Below are positions 15,736-24,543 of a stretch of DNA of 64,000 bases, piece after piece; the first letter of the stretch is position 1, and each line of letters starts with the position of its first letter. Under the pieces are notes generated by a model that saw only the letters and a list, made by a program, of their open reading frames with translations, ran no database searches and was not told where the DNA came from. Source of the stretch: Nitrospira sp. (GTDB lineage Bacteria > Nitrospirota > Nitrospiria > Nitrospirales > Nitrospiraceae); assembly GCA_029194665.1 (NCBI GenBank), contig JARFXO010000008.1, positions 1-64,000 of the forward strand. Direction: 5' to 3'. A program made the translations under genes and the position numbers.

Positions 15736-16926
15736 TTGAGAGGCACCACCTTGAGACCACTCGTCCGACATCCGTTTCTGACGCTTGGGATCGTCATCTT
15801 TCTTGCGGTCACGGTTCTCGTAGTCTTTCGCTTGAGCACGGGTGCCAAAGCCGATACAAAGAAGTCTCGGCTCATTACGGTAGGCGTCGTGTCCCCGCTA
15901 CGACAGGATCTCGATATTCGGCTAGCTTACACCGCGGACATCTCACCCAATCAGGTCGTGAATATCTTCTCACGGGTCGACGGATACATCGCCAAACTGC
16001 ATGTCGATAAGGGTGATTTTGTTAGGACAAACCAGTTACTCCTGGAAATCGATCATACCGATTATCAACATGCCGTTAATCAGGCAAAAGCCAACCTTTT
16101 ATCCGCCAAGGCGAAGGTCTCACAACAGGATGCTGCGGTCCGCAGCGCCAAGCTTACGTTCGATCGTGTGCAGATTCTCATCAAGGACCAATTTGTCTCA
16201 CAGCAAGATCTGGATAATGCGCAGGTCAACTTGGACGCTGCCAGAGCAGCACACGAAGCCCTGCAGGCACAGGTCAACCAAATGGAGGTGGCTCTGGCCC
16301 AGGCTGAGACTAGCTTGGCCTACTCTTACATCCGAGCCCCGTTTCCCGGCTATATCGCAGAACGAAATTTAGACATCGGAGCTTACGTAACCGGTGCAAC
16401 TGCAAGCACCTCGACGATGTCGCGAGGCATCATGAGCCTGCACGACATCAATACGGTCCGTGTGTTGATCGAAGTCGTCGAGCGCGACATCCCGATGGTG
16501 AAGATTGGCCAAAAGGTTGAGCTCCGTGCCGAAGCGTATCCGGACCAGGTGTTCGAAGGAACCGTCACGCGTATCGTCCAGGCCTTGAATCGCTCGACAC
16601 GTACGATGACAGTGGAAATCGACTTACCTAATAGAGACCGCCGATTAAAAGGCGGAATGTTTGCCCGAGTCGAGGTCATGGTGACAACCCATCACCAAGC
16701 GTTACAGATTCCCATTGATGCCGTCAGTCGACTAGAAGATACGCAATATGTCTATATTGTCCGAGAGGGGAAAACCCAGCGGGTGAGTGTCGAGATCGGT
16801 GCCCATAACAGCAATCGAGTCGAAATTCTCAAGGGCTTAACCGGGGATGAGCAGGTCGTCGTCTCCGGAAAAGATTTGGTGCAGGATGGGACACCCGTAC
16901 AGACCCAACCGCTTATGAAGCCATGA
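15736..16926 (+). CDS. RND efflux periplasmic adaptor (HlyD/AcrA family)
   Basis: A 396-residue membrane-fusion protein. It has an N-terminal membrane anchor (residues ~13-32), a biotinyl-lipoyl-like half with V-D-G-Y-I-A-K-L-H-V-D-K-G-D-F-V, a long alpha-helical hairpin (~110-195), the second lipoyl half I-R-A-P-F-P-G-Y-I, and beta-barrel and membrane-proximal domains. The reading frame begins at TTG immediately after the TetR stop; TTG 15751 is an alternative. It links the inner-membrane pump encoded next to an outer-membrane channel; no TolC-type gene is in the window. Confidence 0.92.
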   Translation: MRGTTLRPLVRHPFLTLGIVIFLAVTVLVVFRLSTGAKADTKKSRLITVGVVSPLRQDLDIRLAYTADISPNQVVNIFSRVDGYIAKLHVDKGDFVRTNQLLLEIDHTDYQHAVNQAKANLLSAKAKVSQQDAAVRSAKLTFDRVQILIKDQFVSQQDLDNAQVNLDAARAAHEALQAQVNQMEVALAQAETSLAYSYIRAPFPGYIAERNLDIGAYVTGATASTSTMSRGIMSLHDINTVRVLIEVVERDIPMVKIGQKVELRAEAYPDQVFEGTVTRIVQALNRSTRTMTVEIDLPNRDRRLKGGMFARVEVMVTTHHQALQIPIDAVSRLEDTQYVYIVREGKTQRVSVEIGAHNSNRVEILKGLTGDEQVVVSGKDLVQDGTPVQTQPLMKP

Positions 16927-17021
16927 GTGCTGAGAACTGAGTCCTGCGTCAAACTATGGACAAGCCGTAACCTGATTGGTGTCGGCAATCATAGACAGTT
17001 TTTCTACTCAGTACCCAGCAC
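16927..17021. repeat. Inverted repeat between adaptor and pump genes
   Basis: GTGCTGAGAACTGAGT (16927-16942) pairs with ACTCAGTACCCAGCAC (17006-17021), matching in 14 of 16 positions, 63 bases apart. The transcript could fold into a hairpin between the two coding regions. This could adjust the adaptor-to-pump ratio or be an intergenic repeat of the genome. Confidence 0.6.
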
Positions 17022-17042
17022 TCGCTACTCAACACTATCCTT

Positions 17043-20000
17043 ATGTGGCTGACCTTACTCGCATTGCGCAATCGCATCGGCATTCTGATGCTCTCGCTCG
17101 CGATGGTGGTATTGGGGCTGACCTCTCTGCAGCGCTTGCCAGTCGATCTCTTTCCGCAAATCCAGGTTCCCGTGGCCTTCGTTGGTGTTATTTACAAAGG
17201 AGCGCCTCCTCTCGACATTGAGCAGAGCGTCGTCTATCCGATCGAGAAGGCCGTCAGTTCCGCGTCCAATGTCGAACATGTCGAATCGTTCAGCAAACAG
17301 GGCATTGGAGCCGTGCAGGTCTGGTTCAACTGGGGAGCCGACATCAATGTCGGTCAAATGGAGGTGATGCAGCGCATCACCCAGATTTTGAACAGTCTCC
17401 CACCAGGCATTCTGCAGCCCTTTATCGTGAAGTTCGACGTCTCCAATATACCGGTTTCGATCGTTTCGGTATCGAGCGATGGGCTGGACGAGCGGGCGCT
17501 TTATGATCTCGCCTACAACACGATCGCCCCGCAGATTGAGCAGATCGCCAATGTTGCGGCGGCAACCGTTGAAGGAGGTAGGATCCGTCAGATCAATATA
17601 AACCTTGATCCGGCGCTCCTCAGTGCCCGTGGGCTCTCCATTCTCGACGTCGTGAAATCCGTCAAAGCCTCCAATTTGATTCTGCCTTCCGGCAATATCA
17701 AAGCCGGCAACCTTGACTACAATGTGTTTACGAACAATCAGTTTCGAACGGTGGAGCCGATCCAAGACGTGATCGTGAAGGTAAATCCGCAAGGCAACCC
17801 AGTCCGCGTTCGTGACGTCGGGACCGTAACCGACTCGTCTGATATCCAAACGAACATTGTTCACGCCGACGGAGCTAGATCTGTGTTTCTTCGTGTGAAC
17901 AAGCAGCCAATCGCCAACACCGTCGAGGTTGTAGATGCCCTACGTGCAGCTCTTCCCAAGCTGTTTGGTATCCCAGAGGGAGTAAGACTCGGCATTTCGT
18001 TCGATCAGTCGCTCTATATCCGGCAATCCATCCACAATCTGATTGAGCAGGCCCTTCACGGCTCGCTATTGGCCGCGGCCGTAATTCTCATCTTCTTGCG
18101 CAACCTCACGAGCACCGTGATTATTTCGGTGGCCATTCCGCTCTCCATGCTCGTGACGTTTATCGTCCTCTATTTTACCGGTCAGACCCTTAACGTGTTC
18201 ACGCTTGGTGGGCTCGCACTCGGGATTGGGCGACTGGTCGATGACTCAATCGTGGAGCTGGAGAACATTCAGCGCCATCTGAATACCAATTCCAGCCGAT
18301 GGAATAGTATTCTCGATGCCGCCCGGGAAGTAGCGATGCCGATCCTTGCATCGACCGTCACGACGGTGGTGGTTTTCCTCCCGATGTTCTTCGTCGTCGG
18401 GATCGCCCGTCTGTTGTTGATACCATTGACCGTGACGATCGCGATTGCGCTTTTCACTTCTTTCTTAGTCTCTCGCACGGTCACACCGGCGCTTTGCTAC
18501 AAATTCCTCAAACCTGAACAAGAGGCCTGGCGGTCAATGCCGAGCTGGTTCACCAACCTGATGGCGTGGAGCCGCAACCGGTATGAATCTCTCGATAGAA
18601 GTTATGAAGACTCTTTACAGTGGGTCCTGGGACATCGCCGGATCTTTATGGTCTTGGTGCTGCTGCTCTTTGTTGGATCGCTCACGTTGGTTCCTCTGAT
18701 CGGAACGGAATTTTTACCGGTTTCTGATGAGAGCCAGTTTCGCATCGTCCTACGAGCGCCGGTCGGTCAACGGGTTGAAAAGACCGAGCAGCAGGTCTCA
18801 GAGGTCGAACGGGTGCTCCAAGCCAATATTCCCGCGACCGAATTGGAGAAGATCGTTTCCAGTACAGGCGTCTTGTCGCAAGGCCGTTCCTCGCTCTTTA
18901 ACCCCAATACAGGCCCCCATACGTCTTCGATTCAAGTGTACTTGGTCTCACCGGACAAACGGAACAGAACTCAAGTCGAGATCATGAACGACATGCGTCC
19001 TAAGATCGTCAAACTGTTTCCCGGGGTCTCGATGTACTTCGATCCCGGTGGTCTTGTCAAACGCGTCACAAGCTTTGGCTCTCAAAAGGCTGTTGATGTG
19101 GAAATCTATGGCTATGACCTCGACAACGCGAGAGATGTCATCGCTCGTGTCAAGGAGATCATGGAGCAAACTCCCGGCCTGGCGGATATTGAGCCGAGTC
19201 GGGAAGAAAACTATCCAGAGGTCAACGTCACGGTCGATCGAGAGAAGGCGGCGCTGCTCGGCATCAGTGAAGCCGACGTGGCCAATACAGTCCTGTTTTC
19301 CCTGAACGGAAACGGCCAAACCGACCCCATCATTTACACGGATCCGCAAAGCGGTAACGAATACTTCATCAGCGCCTGGCTCGCTGAGGAGCACCGAGGG
19401 AGTCTCACCGATCTGGAGAATGTTCTCCTCACCACCAAAGTCGGCGAGCCTGTCTTACTGAAGAATGTGGCTTCCCTCAAATTGAACGCAGGCCCCGTGA
19501 AAGTCGATCGGAAGTATTTTCAGCGCGTGGTCCATATTACGGCCAATCCTATCAATCGACCTCTCGGTGATATCGCGGATGAGCTTGAATCCGCATTCGC
19601 GACACTCCAGCTGCCGGCCGGCTTCAGTATCAAGCTGGCAGGACAGATTCAGCAACAGCGCGAGACGTTCCAAGGATTGCAGTTTGCGATCATCCTGGCG
19701 CTTCTGTTGGTCTACATGGTCATGGCCGCACAATTTAAATCGCTTATCGACCCATTCATCATCATGTTTTCAGTGCCGATGGGTTTTCCCGGTGTCATTT
19801 TGATGTTGTTCCTGACAGATACGACGCTGTCCACCACATCGATGATGGGCATCATCATGATGTTTGGGATTGTCGTTTCCAACGGTGTCCTGTTGGTCGA
19901 TTACACCAACGTGCTACGGCGCAGGGGGGAATTACTTCACCGAGCAGTCGTGACCGCCGCGCGAACGAGACTGCGCCCGATTCTCATGACCTCACTGGCT

Positions 20001-20192
20001 ACGGTCTTCGGCCTTCTTCCCATGGCGATCGGCCTTGGAACAGGCGGCGAAACCAACGCTCCCCTGGCACGGGCGGTCGTCGGAGGGTTGAGCGTCTCAA
20101 CACTCCTCACGCTATTTCTCGTTCCAACGATGTACGCGATCTTAGAAGAACGGTTCCCGAGGAGACTCGATTCGGAAATGCGAGATCACTAG
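17043..20192 (+). CDS. RND-family efflux permease (AcrB/HAE1-like)
   Basis: A 1049-residue inner-membrane proton-driven pump of normal RND length. It starts with a membrane helix, followed by a large periplasmic loop containing D-L-F-P-Q-I-Q-V-P. Transmembrane segment 4 carries the proton-relay pair Asp400-Asp401 in G-I-G-R-L-V-D-D-S-I-V-E-L-E-N, as in hydrophobe/amphiphile exporters and unlike the heavy-metal subgroup. The two RND halves are both complete. It follows the adaptor by 116 bases, so the pair form a pump; substrates cannot be read from sequence. Confidence 0.93.
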   Translation: MWLTLLALRNRIGILMLSLAMVVLGLTSLQRLPVDLFPQIQVPVAFVGVIYKGAPPLDIEQSVVYPIEKAVSSASNVEHVESFSKQGIGAVQVWFNWGADINVGQMEVMQRITQILNSLPPGILQPFIVKFDVSNIPVSIVSVSSDGLDERALYDLAYNTIAPQIEQIANVAAATVEGGRIRQININLDPALLSARGLSILDVVKSVKASNLILPSGNIKAGNLDYNVFTNNQFRTVEPIQDVIVKVNPQGNPVRVRDVGTVTDSSDIQTNIVHADGARSVFLRVNKQPIANTVEVVDALRAALPKLFGIPEGVRLGISFDQSLYIRQSIHNLIEQALHGSLLAAAVILIFLRNLTSTVIISVAIPLSMLVTFIVLYFTGQTLNVFTLGGLALGIGRLVDDSIVELENIQRHLNTNSSRWNSILDAAREVAMPILASTVTTVVVFLPMFFVVGIARLLLIPLTVTIAIALFTSFLVSRTVTPALCYKFLKPEQEAWRSMPSWFTNLMAWSRNRYESLDRSYEDSLQWVLGHRRIFMVLVLLLFVGSLTLVPLIGTEFLPVSDESQFRIVLRAPVGQRVEKTEQQVSEVERVLQANIPATELEKIVSSTGVLSQGRSSLFNPNTGPHTSSIQVYLVSPDKRNRTQVEIMNDMRPKIVKLFPGVSMYFDPGGLVKRVTSFGSQKAVDVEIYGYDLDNARDVIARVKEIMEQTPGLADIEPSREENYPEVNVTVDREKAALLGISEADVANTVLFSLNGNGQTDPIIYTDPQSGNEYFISAWLAEEHRGSLTDLENVLLTTKVGEPVLLKNVASLKLNAGPVKVDRKYFQRVVHITANPINRPLGDIADELESAFATLQLPAGFSIKLAGQIQQQRETFQGLQFAIILALLLVYMVMAAQFKSLIDPFIIMFSVPMGFPGVILMLFLTDTTLSTTSMMGIIMMFGIVVSNGVLLVDYTNVLRRRGELLHRAVVTAARTRLRPILMTSLATVFGLLPMAIGLGTGGETNAPLARAVVGGLSVSTLLTLFLVPTMYAILEERFPRRLDSEMRDH

Positions 20193-20234
20193 CAAGCTCA
20201 GGCCTGTGGTGGCCTCACTCGTGAGTAGCGCCCG

Positions 20235-20573
20235 TTAATCCTCAACAACGTTCGGGAACAAGGATTTCAACTGCATAGCCAGCCCGATATCCCCAGTGAC
20301 TTGCAAACGCCCCGCTATCGCCATCGTCATCCCGCTCAGCCGTCCATTTAGGATCCCGATGCAGTCTTCTCCGGTCATCGATAAGATCACGTGTGGATCA
20401 GTATGGGTTCCATCCTTCACGACGCAGGTCCCATTGTGCACCAGCAGATGGTACTGGCCGCCTTGATTTCCTCGAAGGTCGAACTGGTAGACGGCATCAA
20501 GGTCCTCAGCTGCATCTTTATCGAGTTTTGATGGGAGTGAGTCGAGCACTTCTTTGACTGTCGTAGTTTTCAT
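20235..20573 (-). CDS. SCP2 sterol-binding-domain protein
   Basis: A 112-residue single-domain protein of the SCP2 family, small lipid-binding pockets found alone or as enzyme tails. Characteristic are Y-Q-F-D-L-R-G near residue 29 and the C-terminal run M-T-G-E-D-C-I-G-I-L-N-G-R-L-S-G-M-T-M-A-I-A-G-R-L-Q-V-T-G-D-I-G, ending in M-Q-L-K-S-L-F. The longest frame extends to 20801, but that extra part is compositionally odd, overlaps the next gene antisense to nothing conserved, and the ATG at 20573 begins the conserved domain. It probably carries a lipid or hydrophobic metabolite. Confidence 0.85.
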   Translation of the reverse strand: MKTTTVKEVLDSLPSKLDKDAAEDLDAVYQFDLRGNQGGQYHLLVHNGTCVVKDGTHTDPHVILSMTGEDCIGILNGRLSGMTMAIAGRLQVTGDIGLAMQLKSLFPNVVED

Positions 20574-20667
20574 GTCTTGACGATACCTATGACATTGGAT
20601 GGTTAAGGTATTCGGGGGCGCTATTCTCACCGAACGCCCCCGAAGCGAGGTCGATGTGGGCAAAAGT

Positions 20668-21108
20668 TCAGTACCGGAGTGTGGCGGTCGCAACACTCCG
20701 CCGAGCGCCGAAAAACTCCTTCGAAAACGACTCAACGACGGCGGGATCATATCCCTTGCAGCTGAAAATGTCGAGGTAGGCGTGATTGGTTTCATTGGCA
20801 AAATGGCCGCTGATCAATGAGGTTGAGATCAGCTGCACCATGGAGTAGCCGGCGACACGGCCTTCGCCGAAATTGACGACCTGGCATTTACCGTAGCGCT
20901 TCATGCCGATGAGCTCACAGAGCTCAACCACATAGCGCTTGATATGATTCGCATCACGTATAAGATCGGGATTGCAATCGTGGAGATCAACAGCGGTGCA
21001 GAGCCCCCATGCCTTGCCGCTTCCCACCATGTCTTTGACAGGATGAGGAGCAGCCGCAGGGGCGTTGGATGGTAAGATCGTGGACTCGGAACTGGCCGAG
21101 GTACTCAT
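20668..21108 (-). CDS. S-adenosylmethionine-decarboxylase-like (SpeD/SpeH superfamily) protein
   Basis: A 146-residue homologue of the bacterial AdoMet decarboxylase proenzyme, a self-cleaving pyruvoyl enzyme that supplies aminopropyl groups for spermidine. Aligning to the Thermotoga-type enzyme by hand, the pyruvoyl serine (Ser97), proton-donor histidine (Ser+5, His102) and cysteine (Ser+20, Cys117) are all kept. The residues around the cleavage site differ: the usual Glu-Ser-His reads Thr-Ser-Leu. So self-processing looks possible but substrate may differ; relatives have evolved into arginine or ornithine decarboxylases. No spermidine synthase gene is nearby. Confidence 0.7.
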   Translation of the reverse strand: MSTSASSESTILPSNAPAAAPHPVKDMVGSGKAWGLCTAVDLHDCNPDLIRDANHIKRYVVELCELIGMKRYGKCQVVNFGEGRVAGYSMVQLISTSLISGHFANETNHAYLDIFSCKGYDPAVVESFSKEFFGARRSVATATLRY

Positions 21109-21278
21109 AGGGGGTTGATCCCTTTCTGTAAAAGGTTGTGTTGACAGGAACTCTCATGCGTGAACTATACCATAAATTCTCTTGCTACGAATAATCGCCG
21201 AGAGGAATATTTTGGCTTTGAGGGGGTCGGGCACGCTGTGATCAATCGGTTGACAAGGTCTCGGAGCTCAGGAACAAT

Positions 21279-21464
21279 ATGCCAATGTCATCCGCCTCCA
21301 ACGCGTCTCGAACCGAGTTGCCCGATCGTTTCTGCACTTGGTGCAAGGTTCTCATGAGGAAGCGGCTAGTGGGCGGCAACCAGTTCATCCATTACACGTG
21401 CCCAAAATGCATCTTTCAGCACACCACCAGGCGTGGACCGGAACTTCGGACACCGCGTCGATAG
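21279..21464 (+). CDS. Small zinc-ribbon protein
   Basis: A 61-residue protein with two C-x2-C pairs, Cys19/Cys22 and Cys41/Cys44, spaced as in a zinc ribbon, and a basic C-terminus. AGGA precedes the ATG at suitable distance. Its last 80 bases overlap the 3' end of the convergent reductase gene. Both frames look real: the cysteine pattern supports this one and the reductase domain supports the other. Function is unknown; small zinc ribbons often contact nucleic acid or protein partners. Confidence 0.55.
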   Translation: MPMSSASNASRTELPDRFCTWCKVLMRKRLVGGNQFIHYTCPKCIFQHTTRRGPELRTPRR

Positions 21465-22209
21465 TCTCTCTTCTGAACCTGGTAGCGGTGCTGAAACTCC
21501 GACGCTCATAATACTTCTCCCGATGGATGGGACAGAGCCCTTTGGCTTGGATGGTTGCCGTTACCTCTTTGATCATGTCATTGTTGCCGCACAGATAGAC
21601 GGCTGAATCTCGAACCGACGTAACCTGTTCACGGATGAAACCGTTCACTCGCCCTTTGGCTCCGGTCCAGGTAGGTCCAGGCCGAGACAGGGTGATCACA
21701 AAGGAAAACTGCGGGTGACGCTCCGCCAAGGCCTGGAGCTCATCTTGGTAATACAAGTCGTGCTCATACCTCAGGCCCCAAATAAGCGTTACCGGTTGAG
21801 TGCTACTTCCTTCGAGCTGCGTCAAAAGCATGGACCGAAACGGGGCGATTCCCGTCCCGGTTGCCACCAAGAGGAGCCGTTTGGTCGGATCCTCTCGTAA
21901 ATAAAAAGAACCAGCCGGGCCCTTAAAACTCACTGTGTCGCCCTCATGAAGGCTGAAGAGATAAGTCGACCCAGGCCCTCCCGGTACCAGGTTGAAGAGC
22001 AGCAGCACCCGATCCGAGATCAAGGGAGGTGAGGCAATGGAATAGGGCCTTGTGGCCGGGTACGGATATCCTTCCTTTGGCACGTCAAACGAGATAAATT
22101 GCCCTGCCTTAAAGATGATCTCTTTGGGTTCGCAGAGCGTGAGCTCTAGTTCGCGGACATCCTGTGTCAAATCCCTGACCCGACTCACCTTGGACAGAAA
22201 GAGTCCCAT
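21385..22209 (-). CDS. Ferredoxin-NAD(P)+ reductase-like flavoprotein
   Basis: A 274-residue enzyme with the FAD-binding motif R-P-Y-S at residues 54-57 and the NAD(P)-binding motif G-T-G-I-A-P-F near 117-123, plus Y-L-C-G-N-N-D-M-I near the end of the domain. It would transfer electrons between NAD(P)H and a one-electron carrier. No iron-sulphur domain is attached. Residues after ~237 are not part of the usual fold and overlap the zinc-ribbon gene on the other strand, so the chain may carry an unusual tail. Confidence 0.85.
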   Translation of the reverse strand: MGLFLSKVSRVRDLTQDVRELELTLCEPKEIIFKAGQFISFDVPKEGYPYPATRPYSIASPPLISDRVLLLFNLVPGGPGSTYLFSLHEGDTVSFKGPAGSFYLREDPTKRLLLVATGTGIAPFRSMLLTQLEGSSTQPVTLIWGLRYEHDLYYQDELQALAERHPQFSFVITLSRPGPTWTGAKGRVNGFIREQVTSVRDSAVYLCGNNDMIKEVTATIQAKGLCPIHREKYYERRSFSTATRFRRETIDAVSEVPVHAWWCAERCILGTCNG

Positions 22210-22501
22210 TGTCGTCCTGCTCCCTGCCTTACCCTACAAGACTTTTCTTTACCGTAGCACATACGCTCATTTATATCCGGGGAATGCCGATGAGTCATTC
22301 TTTGCCGGCTCGCCATCTTCTTCCTCGGATGCGAGGGTACCGACGACAAACTGTGTAGGATGGGCGGCACGGACCAGCCGGATTCCTTTTCAGAAGCGAA
22401 CCGGGCTACCGGATGGCTTGGATTATCTCTCCAATATAAATTTTCTGTTGAGGAAGTGGAGCTGGGAGTCGCTTGCCGTGGCGTTATGCTCGGCCACCTT
22501 A

Positions 22502-22825
22502 CTAGCCGCGAGAAAAATTGCTCTGGACCTGCTCGTCGAGAATATGGGTCAATCGTTCTCGATCCGTAGGGCTGATTGCAACAATTTTTGCGCCTAATTT
22601 AGGTTTACGCACGTGAATGACTTCCAATTCGCAGGTCAAGGACCTCCCATGCTCAAGATCTATCCCCAGTTGAAGCACATCGCCGTTCTTCACGAACAGA
22701 CGGCTTTCTAGACGGACGCCGGACTCGCTGACGTCGAGCACCTTGCACGGAGCCGAGAGCGATCCGCGCTGCAACCGACCGACACGGCCGACCTCGAGGC
22801 GCGAGTGCTTACGCTTGAAACCCAT
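22502..22825 (-). CDS. PilZ-domain protein
   Basis: A 107-residue single PilZ domain: R-x3-R at Arg5-Arg9 (RKHSR) and D-x-S-x2-G at residues 31-36 (DVSESG). A strong AGAGGAG ribosome site precedes the ATG. Upstream, TATGAT could serve as a -10 box. It is the sixth PilZ gene in the first 23 kb and stands alone, with a 292-base gene-free gap before the reductase gene. Confidence 0.85.
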   Translation of the reverse strand: MGFKRKHSRLEVGRVGRLQRGSLSAPCKVLDVSESGVRLESRLFVKNGDVLQLGIDLEHGRSLTCELEVIHVRKPKLGAKIVAISPTDRERLTHILDEQVQSNFSRG

Positions 22826-22892
22826 AGCCGCTCCTCTTATTCCTCACATCATAACAGGAGGATGAATCTTGCTGAAGCGATTGCAGAAATGC

Positions 22893-23255
22893 CTACAGCT
22901 TTCCACCGAGCAAGGCACGCACCTGTTCCATACGTCTGCGGTTAACACCAAGATCGCTGTGGCCTAGGCGGGAAGCAGAACGAAAGTGAATGGTCTTCGT
23001 GGTCTCATCGAAGAGGAACTCCACGTCATCGACGAAGCGGAGCAGCAGGCTGGTGAACTCGTAATGGAGATAGGACTCGTCCTCATCGACGAGCTTGGTC
23101 CGAGGCAATGTTGTGAGCACCGTTTTCAACGCCTCTTTCGCTTCCGCGCGAGCCTTCGTGTACAGGAACGGCGCGATGGTGTGGCCCTCATCAGTGGCCT
23201 GCGTCGAGACGCAATTAGGACTGGACGGGCAAGGGGAAAGTGTACGCTGACTCAT
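22893..23255 (-). CDS. DUF1499 family protein
   Basis: A 120-residue protein with the DUF1499 hallmarks: P-S-S-P-N-C-V-S near the N-terminus and R-S-A-S-R-L-G-H-S-D-L-G-V-N-R-R-R-M near the C-terminus. ATG 23255 is used because it begins the conserved part; a TTG-started frame reaches 23297. The family is widespread and its biochemical role is not established. It reads away from the DUF2914 gene at 23328 in the same direction. Confidence 0.82.
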   Translation of the reverse strand: MSQRTLSPCPSSPNCVSTQATDEGHTIAPFLYTKARAEAKEALKTVLTTLPRTKLVDEDESYLHYEFTSLLLRFVDDVEFLFDETTKTIHFRSASRLGHSDLGVNRRRMEQVRALLGGKL

Positions 23256-23327
23256 GTGGCCCGCACTGTACCCGCTTCCATCACCGCGCGCAACCAAATC
23301 TCTGCAACGACTACGGTATGATGATGG

Positions 23328-24437
23328 TCAATAGGAGATACTCGTCAGCGTCGGTATTGTCTCAGCTGGGCCCACCACCTCTACCGAGACTCGCCCGATA
23401 ATACGCCCGTCTTGGGATTCGACATCGACCCGCCAATCGCCTGGGTCAAGGCGCTGCTTGAAGCTATAGGCTCGATAGCCGCCTTCGCGCCCCCCGGAGA
23501 TCTTGATGGGAATTCTATCCGCATGCACGAACGGTCGCTCGCTGTTCTGGCGGAAGTACCAATGGTGGTAAATGGTCGTATTGAGATCGACCGGCGCAAA
23601 GACGGCGGTGAAGCAATAGATCGGCAGGTTTGCGGGATAGATCGTATCCGAACGTTTCCAAAACTCATACCACTGTTTCTCAAACGCCAGTTCGAACTGG
23701 TCTCCGGCTCGCTTGACGTCATGATAGATTCCACCAAATTTGAGCGACAGAGGCACAGGCGGGATCCAATTCAGAAAATAGAACCCGACCAGCATGCCGA
23801 TCAGTGCTGCGGCGGGAACGGTCACACCGATTGCTTCGCCTCGCGACCGGTGCTGATTATTACGATAGATCAGCTGAGTCACCCGCAAGATGACCGCGAC
23901 GCTTACGATCGCTCCCATCACAAAAACAGCAGCATTCATGTAGCCGGTCATCACGGGAAAAAAGAACGTGAAGAACGCAAAACAGACCACTGCATAGAGG
24001 CTGATCAGCAGCCGAAGATTTGAGAGTCGGTCGCGCAAAAACTCGTTGGCTACCAGGAGCATGATAAGCAAGGCAAAGAAGACTGCCGTGCCGGTGAACG
24101 TGGCGCTTCGCGAGTAGAAGATCGTGTAAGCACTGAAGAGGCCACCCAACAAGAACTGACTTGCCATGGGATAGTAGGGACGGCTCTCCAATACCCAACG
24201 CATGAAGGGAGAACATGATGCGAGCTGGGCCCGATCAGGTGGGGGCTCAATTCCCAATCGTCCCGTCAGTACGATCAAGGCACCCAGTAACGCCAGATAC
24301 AGCATCAGCACGAGATTATCCAGAAGCCGATCGATGCGTGTGAGAGTGAGCGTGTCGTAGATCACACCAGAAAGAAAGAACACGGCCGGCATGAACGGTT
24401 TCGCAAGCGTGGATTGGATCTTCGCGAGCGGACTCAT
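23328..24437 (-). CDS. Polytopic membrane protein with C-terminal DUF2914 domain
   Basis: About 369 residues. The N-terminal ~230 residues form several hydrophobic helices. The C-terminal part is a soluble DUF2914 domain with H-H-W-Y-F near residue 300, the G-G-R-E-G-G-Y-R-A-Y-S segment and the closing W-R-V-D-V-E-S-Q-D-G-R-I-I-G-R pattern. ATG 24437 is preferred over the upstream TTG at 24452. Function is unknown; the topology suggests a membrane protein exposing a ligand-binding beta domain. Confidence 0.78.
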   Translation of the reverse strand: MSPLAKIQSTLAKPFMPAVFFLSGVIYDTLTLTRIDRLLDNLVLMLYLALLGALIVLTGRLGIEPPPDRAQLASCSPFMRWVLESRPYYPMASQFLLGGLFSAYTIFYSRSATFTGTAVFFALLIMLLVANEFLRDRLSNLRLLISLYAVVCFAFFTFFFPVMTGYMNAAVFVMGAIVSVAVILRVTQLIYRNNQHRSRGEAIGVTVPAAALIGMLVGFYFLNWIPPVPLSLKFGGIYHDVKRAGDQFELAFEKQWYEFWKRSDTIYPANLPIYCFTAVFAPVDLNTTIYHHWYFRQNSERPFVHADRIPIKISGGREGGYRAYSFKQRLDPGDWRVDVESQDGRIIGRVSVEVVGPAETIPTLTSISY

Positions 24438-24543
24438 GTCACCACTGTGCAAAATGGTCGGGAATTGATCAACGGAAATTTGGGTTCACGAGACCGGGTT
24501 GATCGGCTGTGCCCGCGAGCAATACGAGCTTCTTGATGGTGAC

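Noticed and set aside
17043..20192. Heavy-metal (CusA-type) RND pump
   Set aside because: Transmembrane segment 4 has the Asp-Asp pair of hydrophobe exporters and no metal-relay methionine pattern was seen.
20574..20801. N-terminal extension of the SCP2 protein
   Set aside because: The extra 76 codons are rich in Pro, Ser and Arg with no SCP2 similarity; the domain starts at ATG 20573.
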